A DNA stretch of 64,000 nt, taken from contig NZ_JAMXFA010000023.1 in NCBI RefSeq assembly GCF_025370785.1, positions 9,909 through 73,908 of the forward strand. The letters are read 5' to 3'. Source of the DNA: Laspinema olomoucense D3b. GTDB lineage: Bacteria > Cyanobacteriota > Cyanobacteriia > Cyanobacteriales > Laspinemataceae. Numbering within the stretch: position 1 is the first letter of the stretch; each line of letters starts with the position of its first letter. The notes beneath the pieces were generated by a model. That model searched no databases, was not told where the DNA came from, and worked only from the letters and a program-made list of their open reading frames with translations. Positions 36,060 to 46,452 of the stretch are shown here, one piece after another. A program made the translations under genes and the position numbers.

Positions 36060-37208
36060 ATGCTGAGTTTTATTCGCTCAGATCTGGCTCAACTGATTGC
36101 TTATACTCCCCACCCGGGGGGCGCTATCGATTCCCCTGGGGGGAAACCTGCCCAAATTGATCGGGTAGATACCAATGAAAGTCCATACGACTTGCCTGCG
36201 GCCCTCAAAGAAAAGTTGGCCTGGACCTATCAACAGGAGATTGAAACGAATCGCTATCCTGACGGGAGTCATGCCCCCTTAAAGCAAGCGATCGCCGAAT
36301 ATGTCAACGAATCAGCCGAACTCCCTGATTCCCCCATCGCCGCCACCCATATTTCCCTCGGCAATGGTTCTGACGAACTGATTCGCTCTTTACTCATTGC
36401 CACCTGTCTGGGGGGTGAAGGGTCTGTTTTGGTCGCCCATCCCACCTTCTCCATGTATGGGATTTTAGCCCAAACCCTGGGCATTCCGGTGGTGGAAGTC
36501 GGGCGCAACGAAACGAACTTTGAAATCGACATCCCAGCGGCACAGGCGGCAGTCGCTAATACCCAAAATCCCCCGATTCGGGTGGTCTTTGTGGTCCATC
36601 CTAACTCCCCCACGGCCAATGCTTTAACCCCTGCTGAACTGGATTGGATCCGCAGTTTGCCGCCGAATATTTTGGTGGCGATCGATGAGGCGTATTTTGA
36701 ATTTAGTCAGACCAGTGTGGTGAGTGAGTTACTCCAGCATCCAAATTGGGTGGTGATGCGGACCTTTTCCAAAGCCTTTCGCTTGGCGGCCCTGCGGGTG
36801 GGATATGCGATCGCCCATCCGGAACTCACGGCGACCCTGGAAAAAGTCCGTCTGCCGTACAATCTTCCGGCATTCTCCCAGATTGCCGCATCAATGGCGA
36901 TCGCCCATCGTCAGGAACTCCTGAGTACCATTCCTGAAATTTTAACTGAGCGCGATCGCTTCTGGGAACAATTGCAACCCTTGCAAAAATTTCTGCTGTG
37001 GCCGAGTGCAGCTAACTTTATTTACCTGCGCCCGAATCTCCAGGACTTAGAGGCGATCGGTCCAACCCTGACTCGCATCACCGAGGAACTCAAGGCTCAA
37101 GGGACCCTGATTCGTCACACTGGGGGCGGTTTAAGAATTACCCTGGGCACACCGGAGGAAAATCAACGCACTTTGTCCCGCTTGCAGGAATTCAACTTCG
37201 GGGATTAG
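36060..37208 (+). CDS. hisC: Histidinol-phosphate aminotransferase
   Basis: A 382-residue fold-type I aminotransferase. It has the substrate-side segment [13 protein letters not shown] near 37-49, VHPNSPTAN near 180-188, IDEAYFEF near 208-215 and the PLP lysine in [17 protein letters not shown] near 237-253. It catalyses a late step in histidine synthesis. The length is normal. No other his gene lies nearby. A hairpin made from the AACCGGGTTTTT repeat follows. Confidence 0.93.
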   Translation: MLSFIRSDLAQLIAYTPHPGGAIDSPGGKPAQIDRVDTNESPYDLPAALKEKLAWTYQQEIETNRYPDGSHAPLKQAIAEYVNESAELPDSPIAATHISLGNGSDELIRSLLIATCLGGEGSVLVAHPTFSMYGILAQTLGIPVVEVGRNETNFEIDIPAAQAAVANTQNPPIRVVFVVHPNSPTANALTPAELDWIRSLPPNILVAIDEAYFEFSQTSVVSELLQHPNWVVMRTFSKAFRLAALRVGYAIAHPELTATLEKVRLPYNLPAFSQIAASMAIAHRQELLSTIPEILTERDRFWEQLQPLQKFLLWPSAANFIYLRPNLQDLEAIGPTLTRITEELKAQGTLIRHTGGGLRITLGTPEENQRTLSRLQEFNFGD

Positions 37209-37235
37209 ACTGCCCAAAATGCAGAGCCTAGGGAC

Positions 37236-37300
37236 AAGAAACCGGGTTTTTAGCCTAAATTTGCTGTGGATTGGCAGAAAATTGGTCAAAAAACCCGGTT
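37236..37300. repeat. Inverted repeat between hisC and the converging gene
   Basis: AACCGGGTTTTT at 37240-37251 pairs with AAAAACCCGGTT at 37289-37300. It belongs to the same palindrome family as 9999-10065 and may act as a bidirectional terminator. Confidence 0.65.
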
Positions 37301-37324
37301 GCTCACCCCTACTGTAACGATGCC

Positions 37325-37921
37325 TTAGAGTGCAGCGACCTTAACCGGGGACTTTTGTTCTAAGCGGCGGATGGTCCCCACGGTTTGAGGGAGGACCCCA
37401 ACTAATCGGGCGATCGCCTCATCCGGGAGTCGGATCACGGTTTCGCGATCAAAATAATGCTGAAACTGAGTCAGCAGCATTTGGGTCCGGTGCAATGGCA
37501 TCGGCTGGATCGTAAGCTGTTCCATTACTCTAATCCAATGGCGGCGAATGGCAAATGCCTTTTGCCGTTCTTCGTAGCTTTCCGGATAGAGCAACACCAG
37601 ATCCCCCACGGGAATAGTCTGCTGACACTCAATATCAAAAATGCCCCCGACTGCGGCCCCCGGACCCACGAACTCCGCATGAAAGCGCTTGTAAACAATC
37701 AATCCACAGCGCCGACGACTGTCTACGACAAACAGTTGGCCGCTATTGAGTTGAGTCAAGATTTGAGCACTATGAGCGTATTTAATCAAGGCACGAGAAG
37801 GATTGCCCGTCTCGCCTTTGAATGGAGGGCGATCGGGACAGTCCGAGGGAATGGGACCCGAGGAGTGAGTTCCTGGGGCCTCTGTATTTTGGTTCCGGTC
37901 CTCATGTTGGTGTTGAGTCAT
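37325..37921 (-). CDS. Putative DNA-binding protein with C-terminal HTH
   Basis: A 198-residue protein I cannot place in a named family. The first 40 residues are polar and Pro/Gly-rich and likely disordered. A middle domain (about 45-125) alternates strands and reads VGDLVLLYPESYEERQ. A helix-turn-helix pattern lies near the end: LPDEAIARLVGVLPQTVGTIRR (about 165-186), close to the Crp-type winged helix. It may be a CRP-like regulator with a reduced sensor part. It stands alone. The binding ligand and targets are unknown. Confidence 0.7.
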   Translation of the reverse strand: MTQHQHEDRNQNTEAPGTHSSGPIPSDCPDRPPFKGETGNPSRALIKYAHSAQILTQLNSGQLFVVDSRRRCGLIVYKRFHAEFVGPGAAVGGIFDIECQQTIPVGDLVLLYPESYEERQKAFAIRRHWIRVMEQLTIQPMPLHRTQMLLTQFQHYFDRETVIRLPDEAIARLVGVLPQTVGTIRRLEQKSPVKVAAL

Positions 37922-38405
37922 TTGAGGGTTCCCTTCTCATGCCGAAAATCACTACATCTAAACCGGGCAACTCATGACTACAAGATGGGGTTAGAAAAGT
38001 CCCCAAATTTAAGGAATAAATTTTTGCTCTTGTTTATCATTCCCTGATTAGACAGGTAAACGCGCTTTTTAATAAAAAAACCGGCCTCAAGTCTTTCAAA
38101 AATCTCCAGGGGTTTAAAAGCAGCGGTTTCCTTCTTCCAAACAGGCCGGGGAGCGCCGTTTAAGGGAGATAAACCCGGTCAGTTTGGATGGCCAGGTCAA
38201 TTGAAAATTAGGAAATTAAAGACCGATCGCTCCTTGGCAAAAAGAAGGAGTTCAGTTGCTAGGACTTTGGTACAGGATTCAATCTGTAGGAGATTAAACC
38301 CGGTTTTCTGCCCCGATTTGTTGGTAATCGGGATAGATTTGGGGAAAAACCCGCTGTGTCTTCCCTCCCCTGAACGGGCATATTAGAGGAGGCGATCGCC
38401 CGGAC
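37922..38405. other. Intergenic region, no gene recognised
   Basis: About 480 bases. It contains a wide inverted repeat ACCGGCCT...AGGCCGG (about 38080-38151), possibly part of an untranslated leader. The open frame at 38201-38386 has no supporting signal. Confidence 0.4.
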
Positions 38406-39056
38406 TTACCGGCGAGTCAGTGCCTTGTGTAAGAGGATGCGTTTGGGTTGCCCGAAACACCACGGACTCCACCCCGACTCAATGGAGTGAATTCGATAGC
38501 CTTCTTTGTAATAAAGTCGTCTTGCCGGTCGGTTATTTTCGAGAACGTGCAGGTAAAGGTCCTGGAATCCCCAATCCAGGGCGATCCCTTCGCAAGCTTG
38601 CAGCAATTGACTAGCTCCCCCCTGGCGGCGATAAGGGGCACCAATGGCTAAATTGGACAAGTAAGGAAACTGGGTCATTCCCAAGGTCCAAGGGTTGATA
38701 CAGCGCAAGGCCATTTCGACGGTCCCAACAATCTCGCAATTGCCGGATGGGGAGTCGAGGGCGGATTCATAACCACAGGGCGGTTCCCCTTGGGGAGCGA
38801 CAGCTACTAAGCAGATACAATGGCACGAGTTTGAGCGCAGTCGCGCTCGCAAATCTTCATGAATGCCAAGGCGCAAGATCGGGTACAGCCAACCGCCTAG
38901 TCCTTCGCGAGAATGAAAGCTATCGACCAAAATTTCCGCGAGGCTGCTGAGATCTTTGGCTTGGGCGGCCCGGATGAAAAAGCGAGATGCACCTCCCGAG
39001 GATGGCTCAGAGGCAGGGGGATGGGGGTGGGTTGGGGACGTGAAAGAGGAGTTCAC
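38406..39056 (-). CDS. GNAT-family N-acetyltransferase
   Basis: A 216-residue acetyltransferase starting at GTG. The acetyl-CoA loop is GAPYRRQGGASQLL (about 138-151), a Q/RxxGxG/A variant, followed by the helix ACEGIALDWGF and the closing ENNRPARRLYYKEGYR strand-helix. Residues 1-25 are Pro/Ser-rich and likely a flexible lead. The fold is certain, the substrate is not; protein N-termini and small amines are both possible. It looks monocistronic. Confidence 0.88.
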   Translation of the reverse strand: MNSSFTSPTHPHPPASEPSSGGASRFFIRAAQAKDLSSLAEILVDSFHSREGLGGWLYPILRLGIHEDLRARLRSNSCHCICLVAVAPQGEPPCGYESALDSPSGNCEIVGTVEMALRCINPWTLGMTQFPYLSNLAIGAPYRRQGGASQLLQACEGIALDWGFQDLYLHVLENNRPARRLYYKEGYRIHSIESGWSPWCFGQPKRILLHKALTRR

Positions 39057-39104
39057 GAGGAGTTCACATTAAAGGGGTTTGAAACGGATTGGTTTTGACC
39101 GGAA

Positions 39105-39148
39105 GGGAACCCTCTCCTCTTATAACATAACGTGATGAGGGGGTTCCC
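39105..39148. terminator. Hairpin between divergent genes
   Basis: GGGAACCC pairs with GGGTTCCC with further matches inside (CTC/GAG). It is in a divergent promoter region, so a role in control rather than termination is possible. Confidence 0.4.
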
Positions 39149-39228
39149 AGCTAACATTAGTATGAAGTGGACAAAAAGCATAAGAACATAAATAATCATT
39201 ATGAATGATAACATGAGGTAAAATTCTG

Positions 39229-41724
39229 ATGAATGCAGATATTTTTCCGGTTGACCCCCATGAAGTCGCTTCTACGAACCGAACATCGCCACAAGTGGCG
39301 ATCGCCGAACTCCTGGGGCGACAAACCCACTTACATTTAGGGAGTAACGAGGCTGAAAATGCCGCCTGGACTGCCGGTTGGCTGGATTGTTTAGAGTTTT
39401 TGGGCCAAATAGACCGAGGGACAGTTGCTAAAGTTAAGCAACTTTGTTTTGAACAAAGACCATCCTCCCCAGAGGAGCTTTCTACTTTGCTCTGTGGGAA
39501 TAAAAATACAGCGGATGAGGGGAACCATGAAGCCGAAAATTTTCCATTTTTTAAGGCAACTCCTGGAACACTGAAATCCCGACAAGCACCCCGGAATCTC
39601 TCGGAAAAAAATCCCGATCGCGCTGAACAACTGCCCGGGGAGGGAGAACAAGTTCTATCCACACAGCGTTTAAATGCGATCGCTAAGGCAATTCACGGGT
39701 CCCTGAATGAAACTGAGGTTTATCGGGCGATCGTCCAGCAAATGTGTGATGTCTTTGAGGCAGACTCGGCGGGGTTAATCTTGCATGATTTCCAGGGACA
39801 AACCTTGATGGAGATTGCAGTTTATCATCGCCAGGGGGAACCCCTAGAGTTATCCTTTCGCCCTCAAGAGATCGCACTCCCCTTGTCCGTAGAAGCATTA
39901 AAAGCTTGGAATACCTTCCGATCGCAGCAAAGTCCGTGGTTGGTTAGGGATATAGAAACGGCGGTGAGGCCCGAGGTAGAGCGCTTGCTACTGCTTTGTG
40001 CCGGGTTACAGTCTACATTGATGGTGCCCATCCTCTACCAAAATGAAGCGATCGCCACGGTTTATTTGAGTTATGCCGGGGTTTCTCATGTGTGGCAACC
40101 ATCAGAAATAAAATTTGCTGAAATGGTGGCACAACAGGGAGCAGTCGCCCTAGGGAATACAAGGCATTATATCCAAGCCAAAAAACACGCCCAACGGGAA
40201 CAAGTTCTTAACCGAATTGCCGGACGAATTCGTACCTCTTTAAATCTCGATCGCACGATTGAGACGGCCTTATCTGAGTTATTAACCCTCACCCAAGCCG
40301 ATTTGATATTATTTTCGATACCGACTTCTTTAATAGAAAGCATCCATCACCTGTGCCGATCGCTGCGAGTTACTCATCGAGTCTGTCGCCCCAGTCAAGC
40401 TCTCTTTCTCAGTGAACATCCCCTGCGTGTAGGGATGGAAATCAAGCTATTTCAGTTTGAGTCAGGGTTGACTCAGAGTTTGCTGGGACAAGAGGTTACT
40501 GCCATCGCCAATACGCAAGATTCGGAGTTTGGGGAACGCGATCGCGCCTTGTTTCAACAACTCCAAATCGGCAGTTTATTAAGCGTTCCAATTTGGCATC
40601 GAGAAAGTTTGTTAGGTCATATTTCGGCTATCAAACCCCAGTCTTACGATTGGCATGAAGATGAAATTTCCGTGATGGAATCGGTTTCCTTGCACCTGGG
40701 AATCGCGATTACTCAGGCGCAGTTATATCAACGCACCCAGGAGCAAGCTCGCCAAGCGCGATCGCAAGCTAAACAACTGGAGAAAGCACTGGATGAAAAA
40801 ACTGAGTTAATTGCTTCCCTTCATGACACTCAGTTCCAACTGGTTCAAAGCGAAAAAATGTCAAGCTTAGGTCAATTGGTGGCCGGGGTTGCCCATGAAA
40901 TTAATAATCCGATTAATTTCATTTATGGCAATCTTCCTCACATTGCCAATTACACAGACGAAATTGTACAACTCCTAGGCCGGTATCGTGAACACTTTCA
41001 CCCCGTTCCCCAATCTATTGCTGAATTTGAAGCCCAAATTGATATAGATTTTATTCAGACGGATTTACCAAAAATCCTCCACTCCATGAGGGAAGGCTCT
41101 GAACGGGTGCGTCAAATTGTTCTGACTTTACGCAATTTTTCTCGCTTAGATGAAGCCGAATTAAAATGGGTTAATCTTCATGAAGGGATTGATAGTAGCC
41201 TGATTTTATTAGCCCATCGTCTCCATGATATTGAGGTGATTAAATGCTATGGTTCTATTCCCCGATTATGTTGCTATCCGGGACAACTCAATCAGGTGTT
41301 TATGAATTTGTTTTCAAATGCGATCGATGCCATTGACGGGTTTGATGGGGGTGGCAATGCAGTTAGTTTCCCGGGGAATCCTTTAGGCGATCGCCAAATT
41401 ACTATCACCACGGCAGTGATTACTCAAGCTCATCTCTCCTCGGATACCCTCCTTCCCTCTCAAACCCCTAATCTCCCTCCGGGAGAGTGGGTGCAAATTC
41501 GGATTGGGGATACAGGTTGCGGCATTCTCCCCCAATATCAAACCAAAATTTTCGACCCGTTTTTTACCACAAAACCTGTGGGGAGTGGCAAAGGATTAGG
41601 CTTATCGATCGCCTATAAAATTATCGTAGACCGACATCATGGCCGCTTGACTTTTCAAAATCTACCCGGGGGGGGATGTGAATTCATCATTGAATTACCT
41701 GTTATTTCTAAAGACCCAATCTAG
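39229..41724 (+). CDS. GAF-domain sensor histidine kinase
   Basis: An 831-residue soluble kinase with no membrane segment. After a variable N-terminus (1-140) come two GAF-like domains (about 150-310 and 325-500), a coiled coil (about 505-545), a dimerisation domain with phosphoacceptor His in GQLVAGVAHEINNPINF, and an ATPase domain with IGDTGCGILPQ, FFTTKPVGSGKGLGLSIAY. The ribosome site GAGGT supports the start. No Cys-based bilin site is evident. It precedes the CyaC-type gene on the same strand by about 600 bases, so functional linkage is plausible but unproven. Confidence 0.92.
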   Translation: MNADIFPVDPHEVASTNRTSPQVAIAELLGRQTHLHLGSNEAENAAWTAGWLDCLEFLGQIDRGTVAKVKQLCFEQRPSSPEELSTLLCGNKNTADEGNHEAENFPFFKATPGTLKSRQAPRNLSEKNPDRAEQLPGEGEQVLSTQRLNAIAKAIHGSLNETEVYRAIVQQMCDVFEADSAGLILHDFQGQTLMEIAVYHRQGEPLELSFRPQEIALPLSVEALKAWNTFRSQQSPWLVRDIETAVRPEVERLLLLCAGLQSTLMVPILYQNEAIATVYLSYAGVSHVWQPSEIKFAEMVAQQGAVALGNTRHYIQAKKHAQREQVLNRIAGRIRTSLNLDRTIETALSELLTLTQADLILFSIPTSLIESIHHLCRSLRVTHRVCRPSQALFLSEHPLRVGMEIKLFQFESGLTQSLLGQEVTAIANTQDSEFGERDRALFQQLQIGSLLSVPIWHRESLLGHISAIKPQSYDWHEDEISVMESVSLHLGIAITQAQLYQRTQEQARQARSQAKQLEKALDEKTELIASLHDTQFQLVQSEKMSSLGQLVAGVAHEINNPINFIYGNLPHIANYTDEIVQLLGRYREHFHPVPQSIAEFEAQIDIDFIQTDLPKILHSMREGSERVRQIVLTLRNFSRLDEAELKWVNLHEGIDSSLILLAHRLHDIEVIKCYGSIPRLCCYPGQLNQVFMNLFSNAIDAIDGFDGGGNAVSFPGNPLGDRQITITTAVITQAHLSSDTLLPSQTPNLPPGEWVQIRIGDTGCGILPQYQTKIFDPFFTTKPVGSGKGLGLSIAYKIIVDRHHGRLTFQNLPGGGCEFIIELPVISKDPI

Positions 41725-41845
41725 CCTAGATCCGCTCAACCTTCCGTTACCCTTTAACAGCATTCCTCGAATTACCTGTTATTTCTAAAGACCCAATCTA
41801 GCCTAGATCCGCTCAATCTTCCCTTACCGTTGAACAGGATGCCTC
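41692..41845. repeat. 77-base tandem duplication over the end of the kinase gene
   Basis: The 77 bases at 41692-41768, covering the last ten codons, the stop and the following spacer, are repeated at 41769-41845. The first 48 bases are identical; differences gather in the last third. The second copy carries an unused stop and codons. Confidence 0.85.
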
Positions 41846-42321
41846 AGCCAATTGTGGAGGGGAGAACCTGAACTGGGGTCTTTTCGGCCCACCAATATCC
41901 GTCCAAGGGGGACCGCTTAAGACGGGAAATTTCCGTCCCAGGAAACGCTCAGTGAAACCGGAACGAAGGACCGCGATTCAGAATCGGTGAAATTTCTCAT
42001 GCAGGATCCGACGGTTGCCATTAGAATATCGTCATTATTCCCAATAATTTCGACCCCTGCGTGGGGCGATCGCCCTCATCAATTTTTCCATCAGGATGCA
42101 ACTCAAGGGGCAAATCTACCAGGGTGCATGAGGCGAGTGATGTATTCCCCCTAACCCCTAACCCATCGGGATCATGTGGAGTAGTGTACATTCAGAATGA
42201 CCCCTACTCACGAACCTCCAGACGGGTTGCGTCAGCCTCTCCGGTTCAGTGACCCTAAAAACCAGTCAAGAGAAAAATAAGAAATTGGATATAACTCCCC
42301 CTGATTGTAGGAGAGCGGTGC
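41846..42321. other. Intergenic region upstream of the CyaC-type gene
   Basis: About 475 bases. It holds HIP1 sites and presumably the cyaC promoter. I see no gene or clear RNA. Confidence 0.4.
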
Positions 42322-45300
42322 ATGAGTATCGAAACATATAGTAAGCCGAAACTTCTGGTAGTTGATGACGAACCAGATAACCTCGACTTGCTTTATCGCA
42401 CCTTTTATCGGGACTATGAAGTGCTGACGGCAGAAAATGCCCCACAAGCGTTAGAGCTTCTGGCAAAGGAGGGGGATGTAGCGGTGATTATCTCGGATCA
42501 GCGGATGCCGCAAATGAGTGGGACTGAGTTACTCAGTCTGACGGCAACTCAGTATCCCGATGCGATCCGGATTATCTTGACCGCTTACACCGATGTAGAG
42601 GACCTGGTGGATGCGATCAATGAAGGAAAGGTTTTTAAATACGTCACCAAACCCTGGGATGCTGATGAACTCAAGGCATTAGTTGCACAAGCCTTAGATA
42701 CCCACAATGTCCTGAAAGCCCGGACAAGGGAACTCTGCCGCACTCTGCGCCAGGAATCGTTGCTCAATGCCATTACCAACACCATTCGCTCTCGGACCAC
42801 TGAGGCGCAGATTTTGCAGACGATTGTCGATACCCTCGGCCAAATGTTTGAGGTCAGCTACTGCATTCTACGTCCCTATCAGGATGGCCGCTTTATTGAT
42901 GAATGGTTTATGTATCAAAAGCGGGAACTGGGCACGATGAAGTCCAATGGTCAAGGGCCAAAACTGCCACTTGCCCCCTCGGGACCCATTTCAGAACCCC
43001 AGGGGTTAGCACAGACGGTTTGGGAAACATCAGATATTGAGGTGATCAATGATGTGGAAACCGATGAACGGTTACAGGGAAAGACGCCTCAACTCCAGCA
43101 ACGGCGACAGATGTTAAAAGCGGCAGATATTCGCTCCTGCTTGGTGGTCCCCCTGATGTTTCGGATGGAACTGATGGCTGTCTTGGCATTGCACCAAGCT
43201 GGATCCGGGCGGGAGTGGCAGGATGATGAGGTGCAACTGGTGTTTATGGTGGCGGATCAGGCGGTGTTGTCGCTATCCCAAGCCCGCGCTTATGAACAGG
43301 TCCAGGCCCTAGCCAAGCGCGAGGCCCTGGTGAATACGATTACTACGGCGATTCGGTCGAGTCTGAATCCGAAAGATATTTTTGCGGCGATCGCCCAACA
43401 ATTAGGCCAAGCTTTACAGGCTGATGGTTGTGCGCTGTCGTTATGGACGGTCGAAGATGAGTATGTGCAGTGCGTGGGATTATACGATGCGGCCCTCCAG
43501 GCGGTGGAGGCTTCCGAAGGAGAACAACTGGAGGATGAAGGGAGGGAACGGGTGGGGACATCCTCTGTTTGTGCCGATCCTGCCTTGGAAGTTAAAGGAG
43601 AACCTCCCCAAAATTCTGGGGAATTGCCGCGATCGGTGGTTCCGATCGCCGGGAATCCGGTGTTACAAGAACTGCTGACCACTCGTGCTCCGGTGGTGGT
43701 GGATGACTTGGAAAAGCAGCCAGAATGGAATGTCATGGATTTACCCCTGCGATCGCCTGCCAGGGCTTTATTACTCGTTCCTTTAATCTCTGATGGCGAA
43801 ATTATCGGCAGCATTACCCTGCGCCAAATCCGCTCACCCCGCCGCTGGCACCCCTCGGAAATCGATCTCGCTCAAGCGGTGGCCGCACAAGGGGCGATCG
43901 CTGTCCATCAGTCTCGGCTTTACCAAAAAACTCGTCAGCAAGCGGAACGCCTCCTAGAACTCAACCGCCTGAAAACGGAATTTTTCCAAAATATTTCCCA
44001 CGAGTTCCGTACCCCCTTAACCTTAATGATGGGTCCGCTAGAATCTGCCGTGGAGCATCACCACGATTTACCCTTGGAACAAGCGGCGATCGCCCTGCGA
44101 AATACCCGCCGCCTCCTGCGATTGGTCAATCAACTCCTGGACTTGCAACGCCTCGATGCCGGTCGGATGCAGCCTACGTTTCGTCCCTGCGATTTACTCG
44201 CCTTTGTCTCCCAAACCGTGGAAATTTTTCGTCCCTATTGCGAGAAAAAAGGCATAGAAATTGCTACCGATTTACAGGCTTGTCCTTCCCTCTATTTGGA
44301 TTTGGAAAAGTTTGATAAAGTCCTCTACAATCTCCTTTCCAATGCCATGAAATTTACCGCCTCTGGAGGTAAAATTATGGTCTCCTTGGAACAGGCAGGC
44401 GATTATTCTTTACTCCAAGTTAAGGATACAGGAATTGGCATTCGCACGGATCAAATTCCTCACTTATTCGAGCGCTTTCGTCAAGCCGAAGGGTCGGCGA
44501 ATCGCTCTTATGAAGGTAGTGGATTAGGGTTAGCCTTAGCGAAAGAATTGGTCGAACTTCATGGGGGAACCATTGCCGTTGAATCAAACTATGGGGAAGG
44601 TTCCGCCTTTATGGTGTGGTTACCCCTGGGCAATTCTCACTTACCCCCAGAGCAAATTATTGAAGTGCCCACCGGGGTAGAACCGGCGCGGGCCTCCGTA
44701 GAGTTGGCCGATGTGCAGATGGAAGATGATGGGGTCGGGTTTATCGGTCCCGGAGGTTTGGTGCAACCGGCACAACCCTCAACGATTCACACCCTCCACC
44801 CGACGATTGTTGTGGTGGATGACAATCCGGACTTGCGAAATTATGTCTCGGGGATTCTCACAAAGGAAGGATATCGCGTCATTTTGGCCCGCAATGGGGC
44901 GGAAGGATTTGATGTGGTGCTCAACCATCGTCCCCAGTTAATTGTTACGGATTTGATGATGCCGTTAGTCTCGGGTTTGGATATGATCCAGATGATTCGA
45001 GAGCATGAGTCGTTACGGGGAACGCCGATTATTTTGCTCACGGCGAAGGTGAATGAGGATACGCGCATTGAAGGGGCGGAAAAGGGGGCTGATGCTTATC
45101 TGGCGAAACCGTTTAACGATCGCGAGTTGTTAGCAGAAGTGAGAAATTTACTCGCCCTCAAGGAAAATGAGCGCCGGGTGGCCCAGTTGAATACTTATTT
45201 AACTGAGTCAGTCCTGCGGCGGTTTTTACCCCCTTCTATGGTCCAAAAAGCGGCCTCTGGGGAGTTGTCTTTGGATTTACGTCCGGAACCCCGGTTGATT

Positions 45301-45894
45301 ACGATTTTGTTTAGCGATATCGTCGGGTTTACTCAGTTGGCGAATACGTTGCGATCGCGCCGGGTGGCGGAGGTGCTGAATCAATATTTAACGGAAATGA
45401 CTCAGGCGGTGTTTGATAATGGCGGGACGGTGGATAAGTTTGTGGGGGATGCGATCGTGGCGATGTTTGGTGCACCGGAGGATTTGACACCGAATGAGCA
45501 AGTGAGACGGGCGATCGCCACGGCTAGACAAATGTTACAAGCGCTTGATCGCTTAAATGAGAACTGGGAACAGCAAGGTTTACCTCGGGTTCAGTTCCGC
45601 TGTGGGATTCATCAAGGGACTGCTGTGGTGGGGATGTTTGGCGGTAATTTGCGATCGGATTATACAGCGATCGGTCCTAGTGTGAATATTGCCTCCCGCT
45701 TACAGGAAGCGGCTGACCCGGGTACAATCCTAGTGTCGGCAGCGGTGGCGGATTATCTCCATGATGATGAAATTGTCAAGTTCGGTTCCCTGCAATTAAA
45801 GGGCATTGATGAAACAGTTCTCACCTTTATGGTTCATCGCCATTCTCGGGGGACCAATGGGGAAGTCTCTCAGGCAGAAGGGTCAAATTTATGA
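42322..45894 (+). CDS. cyaC: CyaC-type hybrid histidine kinase / adenylate cyclase
   Basis: A 1190-residue multi-domain signalling protein: receiver (about 10-125, LLVVDDEPDN and IISDQRMPQMSG), two GAF domains (about 150-330 and 340-540), HisKA with NISHEFRTPLTL, an ATPase domain (NLLSNAMKF, DTGIGI, GSGLGLALAKE), a second receiver (IVVVDDNPDL, TDLMMPLVSG) and a class III cyclase at the end. The cyclase has metal residues in FSDIVGFT and VGDAIVAMFG, the adenine-selecting Lys in DKFVGD and Thr in DYTAIGPSVN. Lys/Thr is the class IIIb form known for bicarbonate response. This matches CyaC of Spirulina and Anabaena. It makes cAMP under phosphorelay control. Confidence 0.95.
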   Translation: MSIETYSKPKLLVVDDEPDNLDLLYRTFYRDYEVLTAENAPQALELLAKEGDVAVIISDQRMPQMSGTELLSLTATQYPDAIRIILTAYTDVEDLVDAINEGKVFKYVTKPWDADELKALVAQALDTHNVLKARTRELCRTLRQESLLNAITNTIRSRTTEAQILQTIVDTLGQMFEVSYCILRPYQDGRFIDEWFMYQKRELGTMKSNGQGPKLPLAPSGPISEPQGLAQTVWETSDIEVINDVETDERLQGKTPQLQQRRQMLKAADIRSCLVVPLMFRMELMAVLALHQAGSGREWQDDEVQLVFMVADQAVLSLSQARAYEQVQALAKREALVNTITTAIRSSLNPKDIFAAIAQQLGQALQADGCALSLWTVEDEYVQCVGLYDAALQAVEASEGEQLEDEGRERVGTSSVCADPALEVKGEPPQNSGELPRSVVPIAGNPVLQELLTTRAPVVVDDLEKQPEWNVMDLPLRSPARALLLVPLISDGEIIGSITLRQIRSPRRWHPSEIDLAQAVAAQGAIAVHQSRLYQKTRQQAERLLELNRLKTEFFQNISHEFRTPLTLMMGPLESAVEHHHDLPLEQAAIALRNTRRLLRLVNQLLDLQRLDAGRMQPTFRPCDLLAFVSQTVEIFRPYCEKKGIEIATDLQACPSLYLDLEKFDKVLYNLLSNAMKFTASGGKIMVSLEQAGDYSLLQVKDTGIGIRTDQIPHLFERFRQAEGSANRSYEGSGLGLALAKELVELHGGTIAVESNYGEGSAFMVWLPLGNSHLPPEQIIEVPTGVEPARASVELADVQMEDDGVGFIGPGGLVQPAQPSTIHTLHPTIVVVDDNPDLRNYVSGILTKEGYRVILARNGAEGFDVVLNHRPQLIVTDLMMPLVSGLDMIQMIREHESLRGTPIILLTAKVNEDTRIEGAEKGADAYLAKPFNDRELLAEVRNLLALKENERRVAQLNTYLTESVLRRFLPPSMVQKAASGELSLDLRPEPRLITILFSDIVGFTQLANTLRSRRVAEVLNQYLTEMTQAVFDNGGTVDKFVGDAIVAMFGAPEDLTPNEQVRRAIATARQMLQALDRLNENWEQQGLPRVQFRCGIHQGTAVVGMFGGNLRSDYTAIGPSVNIASRLQEAADPGTILVSAAVADYLHDDEIVKFGSLQLKGIDETVLTFMVHRHSRGTNGEVSQAEGSNL

Positions 45895-46112
45895 CGAATT
45901 ACTGATTAACAAGAGGTGATTTAATTATTAGTCATTGGGAATCTTTCGTTCTCATCTTGGACTGTGTTTGAAATCACGGAAACCGATGAGGGCGATCGCC
46001 TCCCGGTCAGCGCACTATCACCATTTTTTTAGCTTAAAATCACCCCAATTTATCCGGAACCGAGGGATAGTGAGAGTATAAGAGAAGAAGAAGCAAATCG
46101 GAGGACAAAATC

Positions 46113-46244
46113 ATGTTACCTCGCTATCGCACCCACACCGCCCAATTCGTCAAAATGGTTTACTCGAAAGTCCAAGTCAACGGAAAATTAGAGTTAGTAC
46201 CAATGGAATTATATTCCGATGGTTCCGTCAAACGTAGCGCTTAA
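46113..46244 (+). CDS. Small hypothetical protein
   Basis: A 43-codon frame, MLPRYRTHTAQFVKMVYSKV and on, basic and with alternating strand-like segments, ending DGSVKRSA. A very strong ribosome site (GGAGG, about eight bases upstream) supports translation, and a terminator follows about 100 bases later. I do not recognise it. Confidence 0.6.
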   Translation: MLPRYRTHTAQFVKMVYSKVQVNGKLELVPMELYSDGSVKRSA

Positions 46245-46344
46245 GGGTTTCATTTCGCCTCATCAAAAAGTTAAAGCCAGCCAATTAGGGAAAGGCTTAA
46301 ATGCAGCAAAAATTAATCCATCTGACAACCGAATATTACCGAGT

Positions 46345-46378
46345 AAAAAAGGGGGTGTCTATCCAGACACCCCCTTTT
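46345..46378. terminator. Bidirectional terminator
   Basis: AAAAGGGGGTGTC pairs with GACACCCCCTTTT around six bases. It lies between the small gene and the converging SDR gene. Confidence 0.9.
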
Positions 46379-46452
46379 GATTTATAGCGCTTCCTGCACT
46401 TATCAGTACCTCGTAACAGGGGTAACCGCTATAATTTGGAAAAACCCCTCAA

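Noticed and set aside
38201-38386. 61-codon frame between two genes
   Set aside because: Random-looking composition and no supporting signal.
41692-41845. Duplication as an insertion-sequence footprint
   Set aside because: No inverted ends and no transposase; a simple tandem duplication explains it.
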